Shown here one piece after another: positions 34,132 to 45,288 of a DNA stretch of 64,000 nucleotides. A program made the position numbers and the translations under genes. Positions within the stretch are counted from its first letter, which is position 1; the number at the start of each line of letters is the position of its first letter. The notes beneath the pieces were generated by a model, which was not told the DNA's origin, searched no databases, and saw nothing but the letters and a program-made list of their open reading frames with translations. Source of the DNA: Raphanus sativus (taxonomy: Eukaryota > Streptophyta > Magnoliopsida > Brassicales > Brassicaceae); contig NC_079516.1 of assembly GCF_000801105.2 (NCBI RefSeq), positions 44,744,908 through 44,808,907 of the forward strand, read 5' to 3'.

Positions 34132-35578
34132 ATGGCGACGAAGATCGGGATGATGGATTCAGCTTATTTCGTAGGGAGATCGGAGATTCTAGCGTGGATT
34201 AACTCCACTCTGCAACTAAATCTCTCCAAAGTGGAAGAGGTACTTCTAATCATCTCTCTGTTGACCAATTTTCTCTTCAGTCGTTGAGAAACCTCAGATC
34301 TTAGGCTATCATCTGGAATTTGAATACGGATCTATGGATGTGTAGGCTTGTTCAGGAGCAGTTCACTGTCAGCTAATGGACTCGGTACACCCTGGAGCTG
34401 TGCCGATGCACAAGGTTAATTTCGATGCCAAGAGTGAGTACGAGATGATTCAGAACTACAAGGTTCTTCAGGACGTGTTTAACAAACTCAAGATCACTAA
34501 GGTAGCTTTCTTAATTCGATTAATTAGGGGGTTTGATTTAGGTAATAATAGAGCTGCTTTGTAAATCGAATTGATTTTGTTTGGTGTGCTGTGTGTATGT
34601 ATAGCACATAGAAGTGAGCAAGCTCGTTAAGGGTAGACCATTGGATAACTTGGAGTTCATGCAATGGATGAAGAAGTACTGTGATTCTGTCAATGGTTCC
34701 CAGCTTCACAAGTAATTTCTCAGTCTTTATGAATGTTTGATTTCAGATGCATATACTCGTTTTTTTCTGAAACTGTTGTCTTGTGTTTGGTTTTCAATCG
34801 CTAGTTACCACGCACTGGAGAGAAGAGAAGCCTGTAAAGGAGGAAAAGAAGCAACCAAGAGAGCTGCAGCTACACAACAATCAGCCAAGAGTTCTTCAGT
34901 TGGACCTAGACCTTCATCTTCAAATGGAACCCGTAAACATGAAGCACCATCCTCTGGGAATCAGCACTCTTCAAAAGCACCTTCTTCTAAACAATCTAAA
35001 CCAGTGACTGCTGCTTATGATGAAAAGGTATGTGTCAGTTCTGAAACTATATATCAAGTCTTTGAAAAAGCTCACTAACTCTCACTTTTGTTATCTCACA
35101 GATCACAGAACTGAAACTGTACATAGACAGTTTGGAAAAAGAGAGAGACTTCTACTTCTCTAAACTGCGTGATGTAGAGATTCTCTGTCAGAACCCTGAC
35201 ACAGATAACTTACCTGTATGCAAAAGCTTCCTAATCCATCGCCTTTGAAAACTCCATTAAAATGTCTCATTTATATATAATAATCACTCTTTTTGTTTTT
35301 TGCAGCTTGTTGGTTCCATTAAAAGGATACTCTACGCAGCAGATGGAGAAGATGTTGGAGGAGGAGGAGCAGAAGCTACAGAGACACAGACCTTAAGGCC
35401 TATTGCTGAATCATCTTCAGAAGAGAGAAGGAGCAGTGGATTAGAGTCGCAGAAGAGGAAACTCATAGTGAACCACGACGTGGATGCTGCAGCGGTTACA
35501 ACTCTCTCTCCAAGGCAACGCCTCTCTGATTCTACTGATGTCAAATGCAGTGGATCATCTCCTCTTTTAACTTGCTGA
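34132..35578 (+). CDS. EB1C: EB1C-type microtubule plus-end binding protein
   Basis: Six exons: 34132-34239, 34346-34501, 34605-34711, 34805-35027, 35102-35215, 35306-35578, together 326 residues (Arabidopsis EB1C is about 329). The first three exons encode the calponin-homology microtubule-binding domain ([43 protein letters not shown]). A Ser/Ala/Lys-rich linker follows, then the EB-homology coiled coil ([20 protein letters not shown]), which dimerises. The C-terminus has a basic patch (SQKRKLIV) and lacks the acidic EEY/F end, as expected for the plant-specific EB1C branch that is nuclear in interphase and acts on spindle and phragmoplast microtubules. It lies between the At5g67280-like kinase and CYCD3;2, matching At5g67270. 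Confidence 0.92.
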
Positions 35579-36150
35579 ATCAGAAAAAAATAATATAAAA
35601 ACGATGAATTTACTTACTTATGTCTCTCTCAGAAAGATTGTTTTTATGTTTGAAAAAATCCCATCACTTCTATATTATAAACCCAAAATATCATGCATGT
35701 GATGTTTTATAATATGTTTTGGCTACTGTTAAAAAAATAACTGCTGAGTTTAAGCTGATAACTCAAGAGTTTGACGACACATCTTATTGATTGGTAGCTG
35801 TGTTGAATGATTAAACTGGTGCAAAATCGCAGAATGCTTCCGATGTTAAAGCCTAAGGCTCAGGCTAAGCCAATCAATCTTTGAATTTTTTTAGAAAGAC
35901 GTAAGTGAGAACCGGAAGTTTCGCCAATCCGACTATAATTATAATCCGCTCTTTAGAAAACTTTCGTTTATAAATATATTTTTACTGTTTCTACAAGTTA
36001 TTTTCCCCCTCCCATAAACTATCTTACAGCAGTTGAGTTCTTATCTTAATAATGAACCTAAAGCCCATGCAGGTATGTTTCTTCTGTTTGTGTATTTTGA
36101 TGTACGATAGAGATTGTAATTTGATTTTAGTTAAGAAATAATAAAAGGAA
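35579..36150. other. Spacer before the small gene
   Basis: 572 bp with the EB1C 3' end and, at its right end, a likely 5' leader of the next gene. The sequence CCCATGCAG|GTATGTTTC at about 36065-36080 resembles a splice donor of a leader intron. No other gene is seen. Confidence 0.45.
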
Positions 36151-36366
36151 ATGGACAACAAGAAAAGACAAGAGGAGGATGGATCAAAAGTAGTGGTGGT
36201 TGAGACAACGGAGCAACGTGCTTCAGCGGGTAAAGGCCCAGAGCAGAGGAAAATAGAGGTGGTTCACAAGTCTCACCCCAAAACTAGTGGTGGTGTTCTG
36301 GTCGGAGCTGCCGCCGCAGTCGAACCCACCCTTGAATCTGCCAAACAAGTCATCTCTAAAAAGTAA
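36151..36366 (+). CDS. Small hydrophilic protein of unknown function, 71 residues
   Basis: The frame starts MDNKKRQEEDGSKVVVVETT and ends SAKQVISKK. It is charged at the start, has a repeated-looking KxxVVxK segment (KIEVVHKSHPKTSGG), then an Ala-rich stretch (VLVGAAAAVEPT). No signal peptide or membrane span is evident. The composition is protein-like and the gene sits alone in a spacer between conserved genes in the same direction as EB1C. I recall small plant proteins with a SAGxGPEQ...VHK...PKTGGG pattern, and this fits that style, but I cannot name the family. The function is unknown. Confidence 0.6.
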   Translation: MDNKKRQEEDGSKVVVVETTEQRASAGKGPEQRKIEVVHKSHPKTSGGVLVGAAAAVEPTLESAKQVISKK

Positions 36367-37792
36367 AACCAAAAACTTTAATCTCTGTTTTCGAGATAAT
36401 TGTATAAATTTCGTATACTCTTTTGTAATCCCATGATAATCAGAACCTCTATTATCCCTTTGTTTTCTCCCATTTGATTTTATCCCTTCTTATCTATATA
36501 AGATAACTTAAGGCACACGAAACTCTGACATACCATTCACACAATCTTAAATTGGTTCCATTTCATCCATATATATTGTCATTAAAATGTTTCTATTCGA
36601 TAGTTCCACATTTGTTTTTTTTTCTGAAAAAACGTTCCACATTTTGTATATTGTTATTAAAAAACTTTCAAACTGATGAAAAAAACTTTCAAACTTTATA
36701 AAAAGTTAAAGTTGAATAAAGTAGCTCCAAATCTTTATTCTTATGGAATAACTCAACATGGCAGAAAAAGGGTTGTGTTCTTCACCACCAACAACACAAC
36801 TATCCCAAAATTCTCAGCCTATGTCGACTTATTAAATATACTTCTAAAGAGATAGCAATGGTAAATTGGTGGTGGTGGGTGTTGATGCTGCTAGCAAAAT
36901 CATATACATAGAATAACATATAACAAATATGTCAGTGTCCATATATGTCTGAAGCTCTGATAAACATCCAATGAGTTATTCACATGTGGTGCTTAAAAGC
37001 TATAAAGCTATAGACATATTTATTGTCTTTGACAAGACATGAGACAATAATTTAAGTCATGGGAGTTGTTACATGCTAGCAGTAACATACATATATGTAT
37101 CAGATTTCTTTTCACTTTCAAGGATAGAAACAAGACAAGTACTTGAACCACATCTCTCCTGTCTCAAAATCCTTTCATTTCAAATCAAGATTTCCCCAAA
37201 AGCTAAAAAAAAACCAACCACTCTTCTTCTCTCTGCTTGGGTCTCTCAAAAGGTACACAGTTGAGGTTTTCTTTCACATGTTTTACTAACCCAAAACAAA
37301 AGAAATCAGATGTTTCAGGTTTTCATTTATTTCAACCACTCTTATGTCTTATCTTTCCAATCTTATCTCCCCCAAAATCTAAAGAGGTCCAAGTGTTTTC
37401 ATAAGTAAACATTTGACATATCAGAGGAGAGAAAGATAGGTAGAGATACTTTTTACTTATCACTATTACTGATGGTTGTTTATCAGTCAATTCTAACCTC
37501 TAAAACCCTACCCTATATTGCTTCAACTAGTGTTTGTTGAGATTACAAGAACAATGTAATCTTTACTTTAGATTTTTGAACTTTCTCTTCAACATTTCAC
37601 TTCAACATAATCAGGTAGCATAATCATGTATGGATACTAGAATGTAAGAGATAGAGTTAGCTTTGGAACTAGCTTTTAAACACAAAATGTTTTTGCTTAA
37701 GATTGTAGCCATAACCGACGATGATGATTACCCAAAATAGAGAATGAACTCATGTTCTTCAAATTTGACACATTTGATAAAACGAAAAAGTA
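36367..37792. other. Spacer between the small gene and the CYCD3;2 3' end
   Basis: 1.4 kb of AT-rich sequence. It holds the 3' ends of both neighbours, which converge. A 63-codon frame at 37073-37264 has no recognisable family. No transposon ends or RNA gene were found. Confidence 0.5.
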
Positions 37793-39115
37793 CTAGCGAG
37801 GACTACTAAGCACATTGAGAAACACACGGTTTAGTGAAGGCAACCTCATTTGCTGCTCATTCACTCTTCTCCTCTTGAGCAGAGGCTCTGGAGATACTGA
37901 ATCAGCAGAGACATTCCAGGATCCATTTGAGCTGTCATCAAGGTCAAATACACCGCTTGGACTCTCCTGATGGAGCCAATCCATCATCCTCTTCTTGCTT
38001 GGATTGTGCTCCAACAATAGTTCATAGCATTCATTGACTTTCTCCTGTGAAGTTAAAATGCTGAATCAGGTTTTAATCTCTAAGCATTTTAGGACTAATT
38101 ACAAAAGTACATACCTGATTAACTTTGAGTAGAGTCATGAGCTGAGATTGGTATTCAACTTGCTCACATGGTTTCAAGTCCTTGATGGCATAAATCATTA
38201 TCGCAGTTGCTAACACAGAAGGGACGTAACTCATAAACTTCGTATCTGTAGTCCAAGATTCCACAATTTAAGCACCAAGAATCATCATCATAAAAAAACG
38301 GTTTATAAAAATGGGAAACCTCACCAGCAACAACGGAGATCAAAAGACGCTCACAGTCCCTAAACAAGTCCAACTGCTGGTGACATTCAGATCCTAATCT
38401 CCGGATAATGTGATCAAAGAATGAGATTGGAGTCACAGGGTGCATCCTCCACTTGAGTGTAGACAAAACCAAAAGCTCCATTCTTTGTATGGTTTTAGCT
38501 TCAAAGACATACCTTGCTTCCTCCACCTAATAAACCACAAACAAACAAACAAAATGAGGTTTCGTTACAAGTTGACTTTTTCAACAACATTATAAAGAAA
38601 GAGAAACAAAAAAAAAAGAAACTAACTTGGAGATGGATTAGCAATGGGACATGAATCTCTTCAACTTTAGCAGCTAAAGACAAACAAGCCACAGCTACGA
38701 GCTGAGACATCCACGGCTTATCCGCCTGAAACTTAATGCTGGTGATAAACCTATCGAAGTAGTTCACAGCAAGCAGAGCCGTCGACGAAGCGAACCCGTA
38801 ACGAGATTTAACCCTAAAAAACCAGTCCAAAGCCTCTTTTCTACAAGAAACCAGACACTCGTCTAAGGTTTGGTTAGGGTAGTGATTAGTTTCGTTTTCC
38901 TTTGAGATTAGACTCTGCAACTCATCGTCGTCCCATAAAAACATATCCTTTAGTGGTAAAAACTCAAACTTTACGACGCTTTCATCAGATTTCTCGAGAA
39001 AATCATCGTTCCCCACGAACCCACCACACTCTTCCTCGCAATAGAGCTCATCAAGCGCACAAAACTGTGCGTTTTGACCGGTTTGTGATTCTTCTTGTTC
39101 TTTCTCCAGAGCCAT
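37793..39115 (-). CDS. CYCD3;2: D-type cyclin, CYCD3;2-like
   Basis: Four exons, 39115-38627, 38526-38325, 38245-38115 and 38044-37793, encode 357 residues with all phases closing (Arabidopsis CYCD3;2 is about 367). The N-terminus has the retinoblastoma-binding LxCxE motif as LYCEE at residues 24-28. The cyclin N box follows (RKEALDWFFRVKSRYGFAS, LLAVNYFDRFI, LAAKVEEIHVPLLIHLQ) and the C box is in exons 2-3 (HPVTPISFFDHIIRRLG, YVPSVLATAIMIYAI). The Ser/Pro-rich tail is typical of unstable cyclins. It partners CDKA in the nucleus to phosphorylate RBR and promote the G1/S step, with known responses to cytokinin and roles in mitotic cell number in lateral organs. Position matches At5g67260. Confidence 0.94.
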
Positions 39116-41797
39116 CTTCTTCCGAGAAGAGTAGACTGCAGATGTCTCTGTTCATTCTGCCATTGGAGCTGGTTTCGTCGACAGATTCTAGAGTGAAGAG
39201 AGAACGAGAAAAAAAAAGAGAACAAGAGACCGGACAAAAGCCAAGAAAGCGAATGGTTTTTAATTTTATCTTAACGCTTTGTCTTTTTTTATTTGTTTTA
39301 ATTTTCTTCTTCCTCCTCTTTAGTACTACTGTATATTCGGGATGTATGGCGCGCGAGAACTTTTATTTAAATTTATAATTCACAAATTCATTTAGGAAAA
39401 AAATAAATAAATACAGAGAATCAGTCCTGCGTTTATTTAATTTATGATAATTTTAAATTTTTATATATTTAAAAAAAATGTTTGTCTGGGAGGTATGTAA
39501 ATTCTGAACATGTCAGGAAAGTAGGAAATTCTAAATACGGGGTAATTTCATTTGTATAAGATACACGTATTTTAGGCAACATGTAGATTTTTTTGGATGT
39601 ACATAAAGATTCGTAATATGAATCTAATTATTTTTGTTTATCAAAATAAATAAATAAAAATAATCTAACTATTTTATTGGTCGTGGTATTTACTATAGTC
39701 ACGTCTTTCTTGATACATAGCTTTGCAGATTCAGTGTGGTGATATTGTGGTCCATTGGTATTGTACATAAGATTTAAAGCAAAGAAAAAAAGAAAGGAGA
39801 AAAAGTTGTTCCATTGAAATGATCGATGATTATTAAGATATCTTTTTAAAAGGCGATTATAAAATTTGTGCCTCTCTGGTTTATATGCTAAAAACTCGGA
39901 TTTAATTCCGTAAAAGAGGAATATCACTTAGCAGATAGTTGTTTGATACAGTATATAATCTGTCATTTACAATTAAGTTTGATTATCAGAAAATGATGTT
40001 TTAAACTTTAACAACCACATTATTGGTGAAAATACATTGATTTAACGTAAGTATATAATTAGAGGGTAGAACACATAGTCTACTCCACAGCTAGTTAACT
40101 AGTGTCTTTCTTTTCTTCTTTTTTTTGAGCAAACTTCTTTTTTTAGTATCTTTCTGATTATTTGTAAGGAGATGTTTAGATTTTTATCGATATATAATGA
40201 TGCATGCATATTTAAATCACGAGAGGGAAAGGATGTGAGGCCGTTGGTAACAAGAAGCGATGTCTGAATTTGTGAGATTATTACAAAGCTCGATAGCGAC
40301 TTCTCATTTCCAGCTTTCACATCTCTTATATTTTGCTTCTAATAAATGTCCCCACCTCTCTGCATTTCTATCTTTATCCTTTTATACGATGGAAGCTGTA
40401 AACTAGTCGATGTAAAATAAAGTGTGAAACTAATGTACTAATATTTTCAGTTAAAGGCATCAAATAAAATAGTTAGATATGACTTCAACTGGGAGATATG
40501 GTCAAAGAAAATACAGTAAGAAATGATGTCAAAGAAAATATAGTAAGAAATGATGTCAAAGAAAAATAGAAACTGATAAAAAAAAGTAAATAGAGTGTCA
40601 AACCGGAAATAAGCATTTCCAGTACTAGTTACTCCAGAGATATTATGTATATTCCCGGAGTCATAGATAACTAAAAGAACTTCACGTAAACATGGTTCAC
40701 ATCAAAGGCGGAGAACGATACCAGATTCTTAGAAATTTTAAGCACGGGTTAGTGAAACATGTCGGGTTTATTGAGCGGACGAAATCAGCTTCGCATCGAA
40801 TGACTTAGAAATTTTTGTTCAAGTCTGCTTTGTAATCAAACTCTGAATTCCTGTTTTCGGGTTGTTTAATAAAATTTATACTAAAAGAAAAAGCATATCT
40901 ATGAACGTACTCATTATTCACATAGTTCAATGTCATTAACACTTAGCTAAGTTCAAGCACTCATTTATGATTCAATATCTATAAATCATGTTGTATTTAA
41001 CTGAAATTAGAAGTAACAAAGAGGTGTCAGAGTATTGAAAGCATCTAAAATCATGGAATTAATCGATCATATAGTAGTCAAACATGGAAACAGTTGTATT
41101 GTTTGGTTAGTTCACAGCATTATTATAGCTTTATCGGTTGGAGAAAAAGGAACAGACCCATTTAAATTTGACACATCCTTTTGGTTATTTTCGTAATAAT
41201 ATTGTCGTAATCTAATGTTAATGCATAGGATGTGACAAACTGACATAACACATTTTAGAATAAGACCACAGACTTTTGACTTTTCGTCTACAGTCTTCTT
41301 TCTTTCGGTAAATTGATTCCCTGACTACTTTTACAAATAGTTGTTTTATATCAACTACTATTAACATATTCAGTTCTAATTGTTAACTGTTTAGCATAAG
41401 AAGTTAATCTAGTGCCAATTAACAGAAATAGTCAATTACGTTAGTGTTAAATGTTTATTCTTGGCCCATTAAGGCATCAATTAAAGATACTTAGGGACAT
41501 TAGCATAAGACAAAGAGAGACTGTTGAGTCTGTCTTAGGTTGTGTTAGTTAGCAAGAGAAAGAGTGACATATGAGAGCCAATGAGGTCTTTGTTCAAGGC
41601 AGAAAATAATCCTATACTGATCCGTTTATATACATTTTTAAGTCTAAACGAAATATAATCCTTCCCATTTTGTAAAAGGTTTCGGCCATTCAAACTTAGA
41701 TATGGGCTTTTAAGCAATATTTGGTTCCAACCCATCTTGAATCCTTGATCGTATGGGCTTTGTGACTTGTCCAAAGAAATTTCAGAGATTATTTATT
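39116..41797. other. Spacer upstream of CYCD3;2
   Basis: About 2.7 kb without a supported gene. The part next to 39116 is the CYCD3;2 leader and promoter, with CT/GA-rich tracts near 39195-39230. The remainder is AT-rich, with a short tandem repeat at 40501-40567. Frames at 39628-39927 and 41535-41774 have no family resemblance. Confidence 0.5.
40501..40567. repeat. 27 bp tandem repeat, about 2.5 copies
   Basis: The unit GTCAAAGAAAATACAGTAAG plus AAATGAT is repeated at 40501 and 40528, with a partial third copy from 40555. One base differs between the first two units. Confidence 0.85.
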
Positions 41798-42472
41798 GGG
41801 AAAATTCTATAAAAATACTCAAACTAAATTTTGTTAAGTTTTTTAATACCCAAACTTTTTTACTACCCAGTTTAATACCTCAACTAATTATTTTGCTCAT
41901 TTTAATATCTAAACTTTTAAAATTGTGTCCACTTTAATACCCGAACTTTATTTATTTTAATAAAAATACTAATAAGTTTCAAATAAAAGTTTAAAACAAC
42001 TATAAAATTTACAAAATAAACTCAGAAAATTCTAAATTTTTTTGGTATTTGAGAAATAAAAATAACTAAATAGTGTAAAATATTATATTTTGTAATAAAA
42101 TTTCTAAGTTTTAAATATTGTATTTAGTTTGTTTTCTGAAATAAAAACGAAAATTATTTTTATCATTCAAATTCATTTATTTAAAAATAAAATTCCATGG
42201 TTTATCTACCTTCTTTTCTAAATCTTAAAATAAAATTAGAATTTTTAATATTTTTTTCTTAGATTTTTGAGATTTTATTAAGTTTTATTTGAAATTTATT
42301 AGTATTTTTATTTAAATAAATAAAGTTTGGGTATTAAAGTGGGTACAGTGTTAAAAGTTTGAGTATTAAAATTAGCAAAATAATTAGTTGGGATATTAAA
42401 CTAGGTAGTGAAAAAATTTGGGTATTAAAAAGCTTACAAAATTTAGTTCGGGTATTTTTATGGAATTTTCCC
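41798..42472. mobile_element. Fold-back element with about 180 bp inverted repeats, probably Mutator-like
   Basis: The left arm starts GGGAAAATTCTATAAAAATA and the right arm is its complement ending GGAATTTTCCC. The arms stay similar for roughly 180 bp and include repeated GGTATTAAA-type phrases. The flanking 9 bp are TTATTTATT (41789-41797) and TCATTTATT (42473-42481), matching at 8 of 9, which fits the 9 bp duplication of Mutator-like elements. The AT-rich middle has no transposase. Confidence 0.78.
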
Positions 42473-43081
42473 TCATTTATTTGCTCGTTAATGCTCTTCG
42501 TCTTTTATATTTTCCACATTATTATATTGGGAGACAGATGCACACTGATGTCTCATCAAATAAGTACATAACACCCGAATGTTAAAATATTTAATGAGGA
42601 TAAGAATTGTTATTAAACATTAATAATAGCACCGCATATGCTCAGGTTATCTCATCCGCTGCGTATTAATCAAACATAAATATCGAATATTCATTCATTC
42701 ATAGACTACAACAAAGTCTACTAGTCTTGAAAACCTGAACTTTGACCGTTGAACACGCGAAGTAATGATTTTCCAAAGAAGAGCGTGAACAGAGGATATA
42801 AAAAGCATTAACAAAAAGTTAAAAAACATCAACGATCAGGATTAAATCACACATCGAACGGCTGCGATTAAGTAACGAAACCCGTTCGAGTGAAAGTTGG
42901 GTCGAGTGTAACGACTACGATGACGCCACGTGCTCCCTTATTTCACGGGATGGGGCCGTTACTGTTTTCTTTTCACTTTATATTCCCTCAAAAAAAAAAA
43001 AAACGAAAGACTCAATTTTAAAAAAGAAAAAAAAAGAAGATTAGAGAGGAAAGGAGAGGAGACGAAACCTTATCGGTGGTG
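42473..43081. other. Spacer and promoter of the SKIP2 gene
   Basis: 609 bp with the 9 bp repeat of the fold-back element at its left edge. A GCCACGTGCTCC G-box-type sequence is at about 42925-42936. A purine-rich leader (43016-43070) precedes the start codon. Confidence 0.5.
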
Positions 43082-44695
43082 ATGGGCCAAGCGCCGTCGT
43101 CTACTACGGAATCGAACGGAAGAGAGGTAGTAGTAGATCTCAGGCTATGGTCTGTGTCTCCGGCGATTGTTTGCGGTGGTGGTGGTGGAGAATCGATGGA
43201 TGCGGGGAAAAGCGATCGCGATTTCACTCTAGATCTACCAGACGAGTGCTTAGCTCACGTGTTTCAGTACCTCGGAGCCGGAGATCGGAAACGATGCTCT
43301 CTCGTTTGCAAACGGTGGCTGTTCGTCGACGGTCAGAACCGTCACCGTTTATCTCTCGACGCTAGAGCCGAGATCTCCTCGTTTTTGACGTCCATGTTCA
43401 ACCGGTTCGATTCCGTTACGAAGCTCGCTCTCCGGTGCGATCGGAAGTCCGTTAGCTTGAGCGATGAAGCTTTGGTGGTGATCTCCGTTCGTTGTTTGAA
43501 TCTGACGCGCGTGAAGCTTCGCGGTTGCCGAGAGATCACGGATCTGGGGATGGTGGAGTTCGCTAAGAACTGTGGGAATCTGAAGAAGCTTTCTGTCGGA
43601 TCTTGCAACTTCGGAGCGAAGGGAGTCAACGCGATGCTCGAGCATTGCAAGCTTCTTGAGGAGCTGTCGGTGAAGAGGCTGAGAGGGATTCACGAAGCGG
43701 CTGGGTTGATTCATTTGCCTTCGTCTTCTTCGCTTAGATCTATTTGCTTGAAGGAGCTTGTTAACGGTCAGGTGTTTGAGCCTTTGGTTGCTGGTACTAG
43801 GACGCTGAAGACGCTCAAGATTATACGTTGTTTGGGTGATTGGGATAAGGTTTTACAGATGATCGGTGAAGGAGAGAGTTCGTTGAGTGAGATTCACCTG
43901 GAGAGGCTCCAAGTGAGTGACTTTGGGCTTTCCGCGGTGTCGAAATGCTCAAAGGTTGAGACTTTGCATATAGTGAAGACACCGGAGTGCTCCAACTTTG
44001 GTTTGATCGATGTCGCCGAGAGATGCAAGCTGCTGAGGAAGCTTCATATAGATGGTTGGAGGACTAATAAGATTGGCGACGAAGGTCTGCTGGCTGTAGC
44101 TAGGCACTGCTTGAACTTGCAAGAGCTAGTGCTGATCGGTGTGAACGCAACGCACAAGAGTATATCAGCCATTGCTTCGAACTGCGAGAAACTCGAGAGG
44201 CTAGCGCTATGCGGGAGTGGAACGATAGGGGATACGGAGATCGCTTGCATCGCTAAGAAATGCGGGGCGTTGAGGAAGTTCTGTATCAAAGGATGTGCGG
44301 TTTCGGATCTAGGGATCGAGGCGCTAGCTGCTGGGTGTCCTAACCTGGTGAAGCTGAAGGTGAAGAAATGTAAAGTGGTGACTGGAGAGATTGGAGAGTG
44401 GCTTAGGGAACAGAGGAGGACGCTTGTGGTGAGTATGGATGGTGATGAAACGGAAGCAGCGGTTGCGGTTGATGGTGAGAGTGAAGCAGCGGTGGAGGAG
44501 CCGAGGGTGGGTCAAGCGGGGGAGATTGTTGGTTCAGGTAATGGTGGTGGTGGTGGCGGTAGCGGAAACAATGGAGGAAGTAGATTAGCGACGATTAGGT
44601 CAAAGTTTGGGTTCTTTGCTGGAAGGAACTTAGTAAGTTGCAGATTCAGGAGGTGGTCTCATCCTAATAATGACAATGGTTCTAGTTCTACTTGA
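43082..44695 (+). CDS. SKIP2: F-box/LRR protein SKIP2 (VFB4) type
   Basis: A single-exon gene of 537 residues. I start at ATG 43082 (MGQAPSSTTESNGREVVVDL); MGQAPS is what I recall for the Arabidopsis protein. The F-box is at about residues 50-90 (LPDECLAHVFQYLGAGDRKR, SLVCKRWL). It is followed by about a dozen cysteine-containing leucine-rich repeats of the AMN1/FBL type (CLNLTRVKLRGCREITDLG, CGNLKKLSVGSC, ATHKSISAIASNCEKLERLA). A Gly-rich C-terminal segment is followed by a basic tail. The F-box binds ASK/SKP1 proteins to form an SCF ubiquitin ligase, and the repeats select the substrate. VFB proteins affect auxin-responsive gene expression and lateral root growth. Position matches At5g67250. 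Confidence 0.93.
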   Translation: MGQAPSSTTESNGREVVVDLRLWSVSPAIVCGGGGGESMDAGKSDRDFTLDLPDECLAHVFQYLGAGDRKRCSLVCKRWLFVDGQNRHRLSLDARAEISSFLTSMFNRFDSVTKLALRCDRKSVSLSDEALVVISVRCLNLTRVKLRGCREITDLGMVEFAKNCGNLKKLSVGSCNFGAKGVNAMLEHCKLLEELSVKRLRGIHEAAGLIHLPSSSSLRSICLKELVNGQVFEPLVAGTRTLKTLKIIRCLGDWDKVLQMIGEGESSLSEIHLERLQVSDFGLSAVSKCSKVETLHIVKTPECSNFGLIDVAERCKLLRKLHIDGWRTNKIGDEGLLAVARHCLNLQELVLIGVNATHKSISAIASNCEKLERLALCGSGTIGDTEIACIAKKCGALRKFCIKGCAVSDLGIEALAAGCPNLVKLKVKKCKVVTGEIGEWLREQRRTLVVSMDGDETEAAVAVDGESEAAVEEPRVGQAGEIVGSGNGGGGGGSGNNGGSRLATIRSKFGFFAGRNLVSCRFRRWSHPNNDNGSSST

Positions 44696-45288
44696 TCAGC
44701 TATTACAAGTCCCCTATAAAACGAAAATTGTCAAAAAAAGCTTTTCTGCCTTCCTGTTTTGATTTCTGTTTGTCTGTAATCCTATTTCATGTGTGTGTGT
44801 GTGTGAAAGAAGAAGACTTTGTCAATTAGAAAAGTCCATTCCAAGGAAGAATGTTATTTGTTTTTCCTCTGTTTGGTCAAACACAAAAGAATGTAGAACA
44901 AGCATTCCTTGGATACAAATGTAGAAATCCTCTTATGTATAATTTACACTTAATTTTCGTAATTTCATTTACCACTATGAATTATAAAGAGAAACTAACG
45001 GAAAAGGACAGAAAGGTAATTAAAAGATGAAGCTGTCTAACCAACAAATTAAATTTAAAAAAAAAAGGCACGAAACAGAGTAAAAGAAAAAGTGAAAAAA
45101 CTAACGTTTAATCAAATCATTCATGTCAGATACTATTGTCTTCCAAATTTTGTTTTCAAGATAAAAAGTGAAGAACTCATGAGATTTTGTATTGTATACG
45201 ATGAAGCCAATGCACACCAAACAATTTCTTTTGATATCTACGGTGGAAAACAAGAATATGAAAACTCAGCCTATATGTTTTATATCCT
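44696..45288. other. Convergent spacer between SKIP2 and I14H
   Basis: 593 bp with the 3' ends of both genes and a short GT microsatellite (about 44791-44804). In Arabidopsis the nuclease gene SDN3 (At5g67240) lies in this interval; no trace of it is visible here. Confidence 0.5.
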
